This document shows positions 9,028 to 20,205 of a stretch of 64,000 bases of DNA, one piece after another. The stretch lies in contig JAJXTO010000007.1 in NCBI GenBank assembly GCA_021783695.1, positions 11,630-75,629 of the forward strand, in the 5' to 3' direction. The DNA is from Pseudomonadota bacterium. Its GTDB lineage: Bacteria > Pseudomonadota > Gammaproteobacteria > Burkholderiales > Burkholderiaceae_C. Under the pieces are notes generated by a model. It ran no database searches. It had not been told where the DNA came from and worked only from the letters and a program-made list of their open reading frames with translations. The position numbers and the translations under genes are program-made. Position 1 is the stretch's first letter, and every line of letters starts with the position of its first letter.

Positions 9028-11238
9028 ATGTCCTTACTCTCGTCCCTGTTCGGAACGAAAAACAAAGAATCTCAAACCGACACCGAAATCGCGCCCACGG
9101 GGTATGGCCGGTCGGGACAGGAAACCCTGCAGATCGACTCCAGCATCAACGACCCCGCCAACGCGCTGCAACAGGCGCAAGGCAACAGGCCGCTGATCCT
9201 GCGCCTGCCCATGATCAGCCGCATGCTGCTGGCGCAGCAGCAGCGCTTTTTCGGCATGGTGCTCATCATTTCGCTGGTGCTCCTGGGGCTGACCCTGATC
9301 CTTGTGTTGCGCGGCACATCCGAATCGGCCAAGCAACTCGAGTCCGTCGGCGCGGCGCTGACCCAGTCGCAGCGATTGGCGCGCTCGATGAATGCAGCCT
9401 TGCTGGGAAGCAAAGAAGCCTTTGCCACGGTGCGCTCGAGCGCGGACGCCCTGAAAACCGAGGTGTCCGTGCTCCAGCAAACCTCCCCGCCGATTGGCGC
9501 GCAGGCGCTGCTCGACAAAATCGGGCCGGAAACCGACAGCACACTCAAAAACGCGGATCTGCTGCTCAAGCAGGAAACCGTGCTGACCACCACGGCGCAG
9601 CAGCTCACGGACATCAACCGGCAGACCGACGCCCTGCTCGACAGCGCGCAAACCCTGACCTCGCTGCTGCTGCAGCAAAGGTCCACTGCGGGCAATATCA
9701 ATGCAGCCAGCCAGCTCGCCATGCTGACGCAGCGTATCGACAAATCGGCCAACGCCTTTCTGTCGTTCCAGGGCGTGCGTCCCGAAGCGGTGTTCAGCCT
9801 CGGCAAGGATCTGAGCACATTCAACGATCTGAGCAAGGGCCTGCTCGATGGCAATGCCGACATGCAGCTCACCGCACTGTCCGATTCCCAGGCACGCCAG
9901 CAGTTGCAAAACCTGATTCAGACCTACACCAAGACCGAGGCTGCTGCCCGTACCCTGCTGGCCAATCTGCCAGGGCTGGCCGCCGCCCGCGAAGCGCAAA
10001 ACGCCGTGCTCGCAACCTCCGGCCAGCTCTACGACAGCCTCAATCAACTGCAAGGCCTGTACTCCTCCCGCACCGGCGTGAGCTGGCCAGCGATTGCGTT
10101 CCTCGCCCTGCTGGGCCTGCTGGCCATCATCGCGGCGACCGACCTGATCTACATCATGCTGAACGAAGCCCGCCAGCGCGCCACGCTGGTGGAACTGCAG
10201 CGCCGCCAGACCGAGCGGCAGGAGCTCGAAGCCCGGCGCACCAACGAGTCCAACCAGGCGGCCATTCTGCGGCTGATGAACGAACTGCAAACCGTGGCCG
10301 AAGGCGACCTCACGCAGCAGGCCACCGTGACCGAGGACATCACCGGCGCCATCGCCGACTCGGTGAACTACACCGTGGAAGAACTGCGCACCCTGGTGGG
10401 ACAGGTGCAGCAAACCGCCGACCAGGTGGGCGAAGGCGCAGGGCAGGCGCAGACCACCTCCGACCGCCTGATGCAGAGCGCCGACGAACAGCTCAAAAAA
10501 ATTCGCGAAACCGGTCAGTCGGTGCTCGACATGGCCCAGCGCATCAATCAGGTCTCGGTGCAGGCCCAGCAGTCGGCCCAGGTGGCAAACCAGTCGCTGC
10601 AGGCCGCCGAGCAAGGCCAGCGCGCTGTGCGCAATTCCATCGACGGCATGAACAGCATCCGCGAGCAGATTCAGGACACCTCCAAGCGCATCAAGCGGCT
10701 GGGCGAGTCGTCGCAGGAGATCGGCGAAATCACCGAGCTGATCTCCGACATCACCGAGCAGACCAACGTGCTGGCCTTGAACGCTGCCATTCAGGCCGCG
10801 TCCGCCGGTGAAGCGGGTCGCGGCTTCTCGGTGGTGGCCGAGGAAGTGCAGCGGCTGGCCGAGCGCTCGGCCGAATCGGCCAAGCAGATTGCCGCGCTGG
10901 TGCGCACCATTCAGACCGATACCCAGGACGCCGTGGCGGCCATGGAAAAGAGTACGCAGGGTGTGGTCGAAGGAGCCAAACTGGCCGACAACGCCGGTGC
11001 CGCGCTGGCGCAGATCGACCAGGTGTCGCGCCAGCTTGCCGAGCTGATCACCCAGATCTCGCAGCAGACCCAGTTGGAGGCGACCTCCGCCAACAAGGTG
11101 GCAGACAACATCCAGAGCATTTTCACCGTGACCGAGCAAACCTCCGAGGGCACGCGCTCCACCGCGTCGCTGGTGCGCGAACTCGCCCGCGTTGCCGACG
11201 ATCTGCGCCAGTCGGTCTCACGGTTCAAGATCAACTGA
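9028..11238 (+). CDS. pilJ: Methyl-accepting chemotaxis protein, PilJ-like
   Basis: Two TM segments, HAMP-like region, MCP hairpin [43 protein letters not shown]. Confidence 0.93.
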   Translation: MSLLSSLFGTKNKESQTDTEIAPTGYGRSGQETLQIDSSINDPANALQQAQGNRPLILRLPMISRMLLAQQQRFFGMVLIISLVLLGLTLILVLRGTSESAKQLESVGAALTQSQRLARSMNAALLGSKEAFATVRSSADALKTEVSVLQQTSPPIGAQALLDKIGPETDSTLKNADLLLKQETVLTTTAQQLTDINRQTDALLDSAQTLTSLLLQQRSTAGNINAASQLAMLTQRIDKSANAFLSFQGVRPEAVFSLGKDLSTFNDLSKGLLDGNADMQLTALSDSQARQQLQNLIQTYTKTEAAARTLLANLPGLAAAREAQNAVLATSGQLYDSLNQLQGLYSSRTGVSWPAIAFLALLGLLAIIAATDLIYIMLNEARQRATLVELQRRQTERQELEARRTNESNQAAILRLMNELQTVAEGDLTQQATVTEDITGAIADSVNYTVEELRTLVGQVQQTADQVGEGAGQAQTTSDRLMQSADEQLKKIRETGQSVLDMAQRINQVSVQAQQSAQVANQSLQAAEQGQRAVRNSIDGMNSIREQIQDTSKRIKRLGESSQEIGEITELISDITEQTNVLALNAAIQAASAGEAGRGFSVVAEEVQRLAERSAESAKQIAALVRTIQTDTQDAVAAMEKSTQGVVEGAKLADNAGAALAQIDQVSRQLAELITQISQQTQLEATSANKVADNIQSIFTVTEQTSEGTRSTASLVRELARVADDLRQSVSRFKIN

Positions 11239-11287
11239 ACCGCCTCCATTCACCGCCTCCCAACGTCCGTTCCTCGGCTTTTCCGGC

Positions 11288-14200
11288 ATGAACACAGTCC
11301 CCGCTTCGAACCCCGCCGTGCACGCTGCCCCTGAAGTGGACATGGGGCCGCTGGCCTGGTTGCTGGACCAGATCAGCGACAACCTCCAGTCCGCCCGCAC
11401 GGCACTCAAGCGCGCCTCCCTGCAGCAGGACGACGGCGTCCTCGGATCGAGCCAAGCCGAAAAATCCGACCTGCGCACTGCACGCACCCAGGTGCACCAG
11501 GCTGCCGGGGCCATCGAACTGCTGGGATTCTTCGGCGCGGCGCGGCTGATGCAGGCCGCGGAAAGCGCGCTCGACCGGCTGATCGAGCATCCGGAAAAAC
11601 TCGATGCATCGGCGCAGCAACGCTTCGAAGCCGGCTTCAACGCCCTGGTCGATTACCTCGAATCCCAGCGTGCCGGCAAGAACGAGCCTGCGCTCAAGCT
11701 CTACCCCCAGTACCGCGACCTGATGGAACTGGCGCAGGCCGAGCGCATTCACCCCGCCGATCTGTGGGACTACGACTGGACCTGGCCCGAGCCCCCCGCG
11801 CTGCCGGACACACAGCCACTCAATGCCGACGACCGGGCGCAGTTCGAAAGGGGGCTGCTGCATGTGCTGCGCGGGCAGCAAACCGGCACCGCCATACGCG
11901 ATCTCGACACGGTGGCGCGCAAGGCGCAGGCAAACGGCCAAGGCCCGACCGCCAGCCTGTGGTGGCTTGCGCGCGGTCTGTTCGAGGCCATCGACGCCAA
12001 ACTGCTGGCGCCCGACCTGGACATCAAGCGCCTGCTGAACCGTCTCAACCTGCAGTTGCGCAGCCAGCTGCAAGGCCAGAGCCCTGCGCCGCAGCGACTC
12101 GGCCACGACCTCACTTTTTTCTGCGCCCAAGCCCTGCACGGCAGCGGCAATGCGAACGCGCTCGACCTTCCCGTCCTGCGCGCCATCGACAGCAAACTCC
12201 AGCTTGCCGCCGCGCCGTTCGCCGATTACCACCAGAGCCATTTCGGCTTGATCGACCCGGCTCTCGTGCAGCAGGTGAGAAAGCGCGTCCAGACTCTGCG
12301 CGACGCCTGGAGCGCCCTGGCCGGCCATGCGCAAACCCACCTCGATCCGGCGCGCATGGCTCGCCTGGTCGAATTGGCGCAGGCCCTGCAACAGCCGATG
12401 CGCACCCTCACTCCGGGCAGCGAAGCGCTGGCCGAGGCGCTGGCGGCGTTATTCAAGAAAATCAGCGCACGCAACGACTTTCTCACGCCGGAACGCGCAC
12501 TCGACGCCGCCACCGCCATCCTGTTCCTTGAAATCAGCTTCGCGCATTTCCGCCCCGAGGAGCAGCGTTTCCTCGAGCGTGCGCAAATCCTCACCCAGCG
12601 TCTGAACCAAAGCGCAGACGGCGTCACCCCCGATCCGCTCGCAGGGTGGATGGAAGACCTGTTCCGCAAGGCGTCCGAATCGCAGACCATGGGCAGCGTG
12701 GTGCAGGAACTGCGCGCCGATATGAGCACCGTGGAAAAGCTGCTCGACGCCTATTTCCGCGATCCCTCGCAGAAACCCGAGCTGGCCCAGGTGCCCCACC
12801 TGCTGTCGCAGATGCGCGGCGTGTTCTCGGTACTCGGCGTTGACGTGGCGAGCACCGCCCTGAGTTATCTGCGCGGCGAAATCGACGCGTTGCTGGGTTC
12901 GGACGCACCGCCGGACACCCAGCGTTTCGACGCCCTGGCCAGCAACATCGGCGTGCTCGGCTTTCTGGTGGACATGCTGTCCTATCAGCCTGAACTGGCC
13001 AAGACCCTGTTCGTGTTCGACCACGACCAGAAGGTGCTGCGCGCCGTCGTGCCGTCCATCCAGCGCACCGCACCGCCCACTCAGCAGCAAGACGTCGAGC
13101 ACGCCGCGCAACAGCTCAAACACGAGATTGCTCAGGGTCTTCCCCCCGAACAGACCGAGCAGCGTCTGGCCCAGCTCCGCGCCGAAGCCGCGCTTGCCGG
13201 TGTGCCCGACATGCCTGCGCGGTTGCTGCAGGCCGAGCCCCCCGTCGAACCGCGGACCCAACCGACAAGCGCCGCAGACCTGCCGGTCGCCGAGTCTGAG
13301 GTGCAGGGCGAACCCTTGGCGCCCCTCGCACCAATCTCCAGCGCCCCCGACACCGTGCCGCCCGCGGTCGCGGAAGACAACAACGCCGAGGACGAGCTCA
13401 CCGACATCTTCCTGGAAGAAGCGCGGGAAGTCATCGGCAACGCCGAGGCGCAACTGCAGCATCTGCGGGAATTTCCGGAAGACGAAGGCGCGCTCACCAG
13501 CCTGCGCCGCGGCTTCCACACCCTCAAGGGCAGTTCGCGCATGGTTGGCCTGCGCGAATATGGAGAAGCCGCCTGGGCGCTGGAGCAGGTGTTCAATCGC
13601 CAGATCGCAGACCAGCACCGCGCCACGCCCGGCCTGCTCGATCTCGCTCAGCATGCACTCAAGGAACTCGGCCAGTGGACCGAGGCCATCGCACACAACG
13701 AGGCTGATGCGTTCGGCAGCGACGCGTTGCGCCGTGCCGCCGAGGCCTATTCCGCAGGCACATCCGCCGACGCCCAGACACCCGCAGCAGTCCAGGCCCC
13801 AACGGAAGAACCTGCTGTGCAGGTGCCAGCAACCACCGCTCCGCAGACGCATGAAGACGCCGAAGCGCCGCCCGGCGAGACACATGCCCCGACCGACTTC
13901 GACGCCCTGTTCGCCGGGATCGATCTCGAACTTCCGGCGCTGGACGCGACCTCCAGCGTCGCCCCACAGGTCGAAGAACTCGACAGGGCAGCCTTCGAGG
14001 CTGCGCTGTCCGCGCAAGAACAGCTGCATTTGGACGAGGCCACCGCAGCCCGGCCCGAGCAGACCGAACCCACGCCCCAGCACGGTGACTTGGTTGCGGA
14101 AGACGCCGCCGTCCGGCAGATCGGCGAGTTGCGCATTCCCACCCCGCTCTACAACATCTACCTGGCCGAAGCGGACGAGCTGTCCCGCAATCTGCAGAGC

Positions 14201-17092
14201 GAAGTCCACGCCTGGCTGAGCGACACCGGCCAGCCCGTCGGGGAATACGCCGTCATTGCCGCGCACAAACTCGCCGGCAGTTCCGCCACCGTGGGCCTGC
14301 GCAGCGTGGCCGATCTCGCCAGCCAGACCGAGCATGCGCTCGATGCCTTGCGCGAGCTGCCGACGCACGCCGCGCTGCCCGCAGACCTCGACGCGCTTGC
14401 GCAGGCCGCGAGCGACATCAAGCAACTGCTGCATCAGTTCGCCGCCGGCTTCCTCAAGCCCGTTCAGCCCGAATTGCTCGCGCGGCTCGACGCGCTGCGC
14501 GAGGCGGCGCAGGCCGTGGCCGCAACTCCCGCCGAAGCGCCGCAAGCCGCCGCTGCACCGCAGATGGACACGGTTGCAGCAGAGTCTGCGCCTTCGCCTC
14601 ACCCCAGCGCAGCAGACGACACCGCGCCCCTGTTCGATTCCACCTTGCCGCACGATAGTGGCGCGGCGCTTGCAGCCCCGCCCGATCAACTCGTCGATGC
14701 CATCGACCCGGATCTGTTCCCGATTTTCGAGGAAGAGGCGGGCGAACTCCTGCCCGCACTGGCGGCCAGTCTGCGCCAGTGGGAGCAGCACCCCATGGAT
14801 GTCGCCCCGGCGGCGCAGGCCATGCGCGCCCTGCACACCCTCAAGGGCAGCGCGCGCATGGCGGGTGCCATGCAGCTGGGCGACCTGGCGCACCAACTCG
14901 AATCCGACATTGATTCCCTCACCGCCAACACGCCGGTGAACGAAGCCGATCTGGCCGAACTGCTCGGCCGTTTCGATCATCTCAACACCCGTTTCGACCG
15001 TCTATGCGGCGCAGCGCAGCGCGGTGAAAGCCAATTGGTCGATCTGCCCGTGACCGGCCCGTCCGAAGTCTTCACCCCGGACGCCAAACCGCTCGCCACC
15101 CTCACCCCGGTCGCGCCTGCCGCACCCGCCCCACACGCCGCCGCCGAGCACGCCGCGCGCATGGTGACCCCGCGCATCGCGGCACAGGCGGTGCGCGTGC
15201 GCGCCGGGCTGCTCGACCGTCTGGTCAATCAGGCGGGTGAAATCACCATTTCGCGCGCCCGTCTGGAAAGCGAATTCGGCGCCATCCGCAGCTCGGTGGG
15301 CGATCTGAGCGACAACCTCGACCGCCTGCGGCAGCAGGTGCGCGAAATCGAAATCCAGGCCGAAGCGCAGATGAGTGCGCAGGTGCAGGCCGCGCGGGAC
15401 GAGCACCGCGAGTTCGACCCGCTGGAATTCGACCGCTTCACCCGCACGCAGGAACTGACCCGCATGATGGCCGAGTCGGTCAACGACATCGCCATGGTGC
15501 AGGGCACCCTCGGCCGTCTGCTGCGCGAGGTGGACGACGACATGACCCGTCAGGCGCGCCAGACCCGCGAGCTGCAGCGCGACCTGCTGCGCACCCGCAT
15601 GGTGGAATTCGACAGCCTGTCCGAGCGGCTGTACCGCACAGTGCGCCAGGCGGCCAAAGACCTCAACAAGGCCGTGCGGCTGGAGATCATCGGCGGCACC
15701 ATCGAGCTCGACCGCGGGGTGTTGGAGCGCGTGTCCGGCAGCTTCGACCACTTGCTGCGCAACGCCGTGGCGCACGGCATCGAAACCGCGGAAGAACGCC
15801 GGGCCGCTGGCAAACCCGCAGTCGGCACCCTCACCCTGAGCCTGCGACAAGACGGCAATGAAGTGGTCATCACCCTGGCGGACGACGGCCGCGGTCTGAA
15901 CTACACCGCCATCCGCGCCAAGGCCGAGCGCCTCGGCCTCGTCGCCCCCGGGCAAGCCATCTCCGACGAAGAACTGACACAACTGGTCTTCCGCCCCAAC
16001 TTCAGCAGCGCCGAAAGCACCACTGCGGTGGCTGGCCGTGGCGTGGGGCTGGACGTGGTGCGCACCGAAGTCAATGCCTTGGGCGGCCGGGTGCTGCTCG
16101 ACAACCAGCCCGGCGCCGGCGCGCGTTTCACCCTGCTGCTGCCGCTGACCACCGCGATCACCCATGTGGTGCTGCTGCGGACCGGCGCCACGCTGTATGC
16201 CGTGCCCGCCAACCTGGTGGACATCGTGCTGCGCTTCAAGCCCGAGCAGATCGCCAGCGCGGCGCGCGCGCTGAGCATCGACTATGCCAACAGCACCCTG
16301 CCGTTCTACTGGCTGGGCGCCCTGCTCGGGCAATCCGGCCAGAGCAGCGAGCCGTTTGGCAAGAGCGTGCCGGTGGTCGTGATTCGCAGTGCAACCCAGC
16401 GCGTGGCCATTCAGGTGGACGAAGTCGTGGGCAACCGCGAAGTGGTCGTGAAGAACCTCGGTCCCCAGCTTTCCCGCGTGCCCGGCCTGGCCGGCATCTC
16501 GGTGCTGCCTTCGGGCGATCCCGCGCTGATCTACAACCCGGTGGCGCTGGCCTCGGTGTATGGCCCCGATGCCGTATCGCGCATGCAGGCCGCGCTGCTG
16601 GCTCCTGCGCCCCAGGCTGCCTTGGCCGAACCCGCCACGCCAGCGGCCGACGACGCGCAACCTGCTGCCCCGGCCGTGGCAGAAGCCGCCGTACCGCGCA
16701 GCGCTGCGCCGCTCATCCTGGTGGTGGACGACTCCATCACCGTGCGTCGCGTCACGCAGCGCTTCCTCACCCGCAACGGCTATCTGGTGCAACTGGCCAA
16801 GGACGGCCTGGACGCGCTGGAACAGTTGCAGCAGGCCAGCACCCTGCCTGACGTCATCCTGCTCGACATCGAAATGCCGCGCATGGACGGCTTCGACCTG
16901 ACACGCAACATCCGCGCCGATGCGCGGCTGCAGAAGCTGCCCATCATCATGATCACCTCGCGCATCGCCGACAAGCACCGCAACTACGCCGCGCAGCTCG
17001 GGGTGAATCATTACCTGGGCAAGCCATACTCCGAGACCGAGCTGTTGCAGCTCATTCAGGAGTTTTCTGCCCGGACGGCGCAGCCAGCCTGA
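11288..17092 (+). CDS. pilL: CheA/PilL (ChpA)-type hybrid histidine kinase with multiple Hpt domains and a C-terminal receiver
   Basis: Hpt sites FHTLKGSSRMVGL, AHKLAGSSATVGL, LHTLKGSARMAGA; HATPase DHLLRNAVAHGIE and GRGVGLDVV; CheW-like domain; receiver LILVVDDSITVRRVTQRFL. Confidence 0.92.
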   Translation: MNTVPASNPAVHAAPEVDMGPLAWLLDQISDNLQSARTALKRASLQQDDGVLGSSQAEKSDLRTARTQVHQAAGAIELLGFFGAARLMQAAESALDRLIEHPEKLDASAQQRFEAGFNALVDYLESQRAGKNEPALKLYPQYRDLMELAQAERIHPADLWDYDWTWPEPPALPDTQPLNADDRAQFERGLLHVLRGQQTGTAIRDLDTVARKAQANGQGPTASLWWLARGLFEAIDAKLLAPDLDIKRLLNRLNLQLRSQLQGQSPAPQRLGHDLTFFCAQALHGSGNANALDLPVLRAIDSKLQLAAAPFADYHQSHFGLIDPALVQQVRKRVQTLRDAWSALAGHAQTHLDPARMARLVELAQALQQPMRTLTPGSEALAEALAALFKKISARNDFLTPERALDAATAILFLEISFAHFRPEEQRFLERAQILTQRLNQSADGVTPDPLAGWMEDLFRKASESQTMGSVVQELRADMSTVEKLLDAYFRDPSQKPELAQVPHLLSQMRGVFSVLGVDVASTALSYLRGEIDALLGSDAPPDTQRFDALASNIGVLGFLVDMLSYQPELAKTLFVFDHDQKVLRAVVPSIQRTAPPTQQQDVEHAAQQLKHEIAQGLPPEQTEQRLAQLRAEAALAGVPDMPARLLQAEPPVEPRTQPTSAADLPVAESEVQGEPLAPLAPISSAPDTVPPAVAEDNNAEDELTDIFLEEAREVIGNAEAQLQHLREFPEDEGALTSLRRGFHTLKGSSRMVGLREYGEAAWALEQVFNRQIADQHRATPGLLDLAQHALKELGQWTEAIAHNEADAFGSDALRRAAEAYSAGTSADAQTPAAVQAPTEEPAVQVPATTAPQTHEDAEAPPGETHAPTDFDALFAGIDLELPALDATSSVAPQVEELDRAAFEAALSAQEQLHLDEATAARPEQTEPTPQHGDLVAEDAAVRQIGELRIPTPLYNIYLAEADELSRNLQSEVHAWLSDTGQPVGEYAVIAAHKLAGSSATVGLRSVADLASQTEHALDALRELPTHAALPADLDALAQAASDIKQLLHQFAAGFLKPVQPELLARLDALREAAQAVAATPAEAPQAAAAPQMDTVAAESAPSPHPSAADDTAPLFDSTLPHDSGAALAAPPDQLVDAIDPDLFPIFEEEAGELLPALAASLRQWEQHPMDVAPAAQAMRALHTLKGSARMAGAMQLGDLAHQLESDIDSLTANTPVNEADLAELLGRFDHLNTRFDRLCGAAQRGESQLVDLPVTGPSEVFTPDAKPLATLTPVAPAAPAPHAAAEHAARMVTPRIAAQAVRVRAGLLDRLVNQAGEITISRARLESEFGAIRSSVGDLSDNLDRLRQQVREIEIQAEAQMSAQVQAARDEHREFDPLEFDRFTRTQELTRMMAESVNDIAMVQGTLGRLLREVDDDMTRQARQTRELQRDLLRTRMVEFDSLSERLYRTVRQAAKDLNKAVRLEIIGGTIELDRGVLERVSGSFDHLLRNAVAHGIETAEERRAAGKPAVGTLTLSLRQDGNEVVITLADDGRGLNYTAIRAKAERLGLVAPGQAISDEELTQLVFRPNFSSAESTTAVAGRGVGLDVVRTEVNALGGRVLLDNQPGAGARFTLLLPLTTAITHVVLLRTGATLYAVPANLVDIVLRFKPEQIASAARALSIDYANSTLPFYWLGALLGQSGQSSEPFGKSVPVVVIRSATQRVAIQVDEVVGNREVVVKNLGPQLSRVPGLAGISVLPSGDPALIYNPVALASVYGPDAVSRMQAALLAPAPQAALAEPATPAADDAQPAAPAVAEAAVPRSAAPLILVVDDSITVRRVTQRFLTRNGYLVQLAKDGLDALEQLQQASTLPDVILLDIEMPRMDGFDLTRNIRADARLQKLPIIMITSRIADKHRNYAAQLGVNHYLGKPYSETELLQLIQEFSARTAQPA

Positions 17093-17128
17093 GCACGGGG
17101 TGAATTCGCGCAGAGCGAAATCGGCAGT

Positions 17129-18622
17129 TCAAATTGCCGACTTCACCACCGCATAGCGCTCCAGCGTTTCCGCCCGGGCCAGATCGTGCCGCACCATGGG
17201 CGCGGGATAGCTCTGTCCCAGTCGCACCCCGGCTACGCGCAAGGCGTCTGCGCTGGCCTTCCATGGCGCATGAATGTCCCGGGGCGAGAGCTGCGTCAGC
17301 TCGGGTACATAGCGGCGGATGAAGTCGCCCGACGGATCGAATTTCTCGCTCTGCGCCACCGGATTGAAAATCCGGAAATAGGGCTGTGCATCGCAGCCGC
17401 TGCTCGCCGCCCATTGCCAGCCGCCATTGTTCGCCGCCAGGTCGAAGTCGTTGAGATGGTCGGCGAAATACTGCTCCCCCCAACGCCAGTCGATCCCCAG
17501 ATCCTTGGTCAAAAAGCTGGCCACCACCATGCGCAGGCGGTTGTGCATATAACCGGTGGCATTGATCTGGCGCATGGCCGCGTCCACCAGCGGATAGCCG
17601 GTTCGTCCTTCGCACCAGGCGGCAAACTGCTCCGGGTCGTTGCGCCACAGAATGCGGTCGTAAGCCGGTTTGAACGCACGATGCACCACATGGGGATGGT
17701 GATGAAGGATTTGGAAATAGAAGTCGCGCCACACCAGCTCGGACAGCCACACCTGCGCCCCGCTGCTGCCAGCCTGCATGCGCGCCCAGGCCAGCGCCAC
17801 CAGTTCACGCACGGACACCGTGCCGAAGCGCAGATGCACCGAGAGATAGCTCGGCCCCTTGCGCGCCGGAAAATCGCGCGTCTGGTCGTAGCTGTCGATG
17901 CGCTGGGTGAACGCCTCGACCAGTTCCTGCGCGCCCGCCGCTCCAAGCGGCAGCTTGAGGGTGCGCAGATTGGTCGGCGCAAAACCCAGGTCGCCCAGGC
18001 CTGGAACCGGCTGTTGCAACACATCGGGCAGGTTGGCGAGATCGGTCGCCTGCAGCCGTGTGGCGTGGGGAAGCTGTGGCTGCGCCGCGTAGCGCGCCTG
18101 CCAAGCGGTGCGGTAGGGCGTAAACACCGAGTACGGTGTTCCCTGGCCGGTGAGCAGGTCGTCGCGCTCGAAAATCATGTGCTCTTTCGCCGTGTGAAGC
18201 AGGCGTCCGTCGCGCTGCAGCGCCATCTCCACCGAGGCGTCGCGGCTGCGCGCATCGGGCTCGTCATCGCGGCCGCAGAACACGGCCTGCGCGCCCAGCG
18301 CCGCGGCCAGTGCCGGAATGGCGTCCACCGCGCGGGCATGGCGAACGATCAGCGCGGAGCCCAGATCGCGCAGGGCCGCATCCATTTCTGTGACCGCAGC
18401 ATGAATGAACTCCACCCGCCGATCCGACTGCAGGCCGCGGCGCAACAGCGGATCGAGGATGTCCCGGTCAAACACGAAAACCAGCGCCACCTTCTGGCAA
18501 TGCCGCAACGCCATGTGCAGCGCGGCGTTGTCGCGCAGCCGCAGATCGCGGCGCAGCCAGACCAGGCCGATCCCCTGGGGCGGTACGGTCTCACGGGCTG
18601 GAGGATGGGTGACAGAGGGCAT
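17129..18622 (-). CDS. phrB: Deoxyribodipyrimidine photo-lyase
   Basis: GLVWLRRDLRLRDNAAL; CRTGYPLVDAAMRQINATGYMHNRLRMVVASFLTKDLGIDWRWGEQYF-type FAD-binding region (read as EGRTGYPLVDAAMRQ...). Confidence 0.93.
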   Translation of the reverse strand: MPSVTHPPARETVPPQGIGLVWLRRDLRLRDNAALHMALRHCQKVALVFVFDRDILDPLLRRGLQSDRRVEFIHAAVTEMDAALRDLGSALIVRHARAVDAIPALAAALGAQAVFCGRDDEPDARSRDASVEMALQRDGRLLHTAKEHMIFERDDLLTGQGTPYSVFTPYRTAWQARYAAQPQLPHATRLQATDLANLPDVLQQPVPGLGDLGFAPTNLRTLKLPLGAAGAQELVEAFTQRIDSYDQTRDFPARKGPSYLSVHLRFGTVSVRELVALAWARMQAGSSGAQVWLSELVWRDFYFQILHHHPHVVHRAFKPAYDRILWRNDPEQFAAWCEGRTGYPLVDAAMRQINATGYMHNRLRMVVASFLTKDLGIDWRWGEQYFADHLNDFDLAANNGGWQWAASSGCDAQPYFRIFNPVAQSEKFDPSGDFIRRYVPELTQLSPRDIHAPWKASADALRVAGVRLGQSYPAPMVRHDLARAETLERYAVVKSAI

Positions 18623-18704
18623 CACGAAACACATCGAGGCAAGAGGAAGAGCAACCATAACCGAGACGCGCGTAGGCCGTGCGCGGCGCGATAAACTCCA
18701 CATC

Positions 18705-19277
18705 ATGAACCCTCGCCCCGACGCCTCCAATCTCAGCAACCAGTTCCTCATCGCCATGCCGGGCATGGCGGACGACAACTTTGCCGGAACGGTGGTGTTC
18801 GTCTGCGAGCATTCGGCGCGCGGCGCGCTGGGGCTGATCATCAACCGCCCCGCCGACATCACCGTGCAAGAGCTGTTCGAGCGCGTCGGCCTCGACCATG
18901 CGGGCCTGCACGCATCCCAGCCCGTGCTGCAGGGCGGGCCGGTGCAGACCGAGCGCGGCTTTGTGCTGCACGAGGCAACCGGTGCGGTGTATGCCTCCAC
19001 CCTCGGCATTCCCGGCGGGCTGCAGATGACCACGTCCAAGGACGTGCTCGAACACATGGCCGCTGGTGACGGCCCGGCGCGCAGCCTCATCACCCTGGGC
19101 TACTCCGGCTGGAACGCCGGGCAGCTCGAAGAAGAACTCGGGCAGAACGGCTGGCTCACCGTCGAGGCCGACCCCATCGTGCTGTTCGACACGCCCATCG
19201 AAGCCCGTTTCAACGCCGCCATGGCACTGCTGGGCTTCAACCCGGCCATGCTGTCCCAAACCGCGGGACATGCCTGA
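18705..19277 (+). CDS. YqgE/AlgH family protein (UPF0301)
   Basis: LSNQFLIAMPGMADDNFAGTVVFVCEHSARGALGLIINRP. Confidence 0.92.
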   Translation: MNPRPDASNLSNQFLIAMPGMADDNFAGTVVFVCEHSARGALGLIINRPADITVQELFERVGLDHAGLHASQPVLQGGPVQTERGFVLHEATGAVYASTLGIPGGLQMTTSKDVLEHMAAGDGPARSLITLGYSGWNAGQLEEELGQNGWLTVEADPIVLFDTPIEARFNAAMALLGFNPAMLSQTAGHA

Positions 19278-19656
19278 CATCACGGTGCTGGGTTTCGACT
19301 GGGGCCGCCGCCGCATCGGCACCGCCGTGGGCAACAGCCTCACCCGCACCGCCACGCCGCTGCGCACCCTGCGCGCCGACCGCAACGACCTCAAGTTCGA
19401 CGCCATCGCCGCGCTGATCCAGGAATGGCAGCCGCAGCAACTCGTCGTCGGCCTGCCCTTGCACCCCGACGGCGCGGCACACGACAATACTGCGCACGCC
19501 CGGCGTTTCGCCCGCCAGCTCGAAGGCCGCTTCAGGCTGCCGGTGGCGCTGGTGGATGAACGCTACACCTCTGTCGCCGCCGGAGACGATGGCGCCGAGG
19601 ACGTGGACAGCGCCGCCGCCCAGCTCATCGTCGAACAATACCTGCAGCAACGCTGA
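19270..19656 (+). CDS. ruvX: Holliday junction resolvase-like RuvX/YqgF
   Basis: VLGFDWGRRRIGTAVGNSLTRTATPL; LVVGLPLHPDG; VALVDERYTS. Overlaps yqgE stop. Confidence 0.92.
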   Translation: MPDITVLGFDWGRRRIGTAVGNSLTRTATPLRTLRADRNDLKFDAIAALIQEWQPQQLVVGLPLHPDGAAHDNTAHARRFARQLEGRFRLPVALVDERYTSVAAGDDGAEDVDSAAAQLIVEQYLQQR

Positions 19657-19659
19657 ACC

Positions 19660-20199
19660 ATGCCTTCCACCTTAGCCGCTCCACCCGACGCCGAGGCGCT
19701 CTACGCCCGGCTTCTCGACCAGGTCCGCAACGCCATTGCGGCGCAGCCCGAGCCGCCCCTGCTCATCGGCATCTATTCCGGCGGCGCCTGGCTGGCGCAA
19801 CGCCTGCACGCCGACCTGCAACTGGCGCAGCCCTATGGCGTGGTCTCGTCCACCTTTCATCGCGACGACTTCGCCACCCGCGGCCTGCACCCCAGCGCCA
19901 ACCGCACCGCCCTGCCGGTGCCCATCGCCGACCGGGCCGTTCTGCTGATCGACGATGTGCTGCACACCGGCCGCACCACCCGCGCCGCGATCAACGAGCT
20001 GTTCGACTTCGGCCGCCCGGCGCGCATCGACCTGGCGGTGCTGGTCGATCGCGGCGGCCGCGAACTGCCCATCTGCCCGCTGCTGACCGCCGCCACATTG
20101 TCCCTGCCCGACGACATGTCGCTCGCCCTGCTGCGCGATGAAGACGTGGCCGACGGCATCCGCTTCCGTTTCGATCTGGTGAGCAAGTCCACCGACTAG
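19660..20199 (+). CDS. pyrR: PyrR-type pyrimidine regulator/uracil phosphoribosyltransferase
   Basis: PRPP motif AVLLIDDVLHTGRTTRAAINEL; directly upstream of pyrB. Confidence 0.9.
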   Translation: MPSTLAAPPDAEALYARLLDQVRNAIAAQPEPPLLIGIYSGGAWLAQRLHADLQLAQPYGVVSSTFHRDDFATRGLHPSANRTALPVPIADRAVLLIDDVLHTGRTTRAAINELFDFGRPARIDLAVLVDRGGRELPICPLLTAATLSLPDDMSLALLRDEDVADGIRFRFDLVSKSTD

Positions 20200-20205
20200 G
20201 CGAAC

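Noticed and set aside
9034-11139. 701 aa minus-strand ORF opposite pilJ
   Set aside because: Antisense shadow, low-complexity H/G/L/Q-rich product; pilJ is unambiguous on the plus strand.
12449-14980. 843 aa minus-strand ORF opposite pilL
   Set aside because: Antisense shadow without domain signatures.
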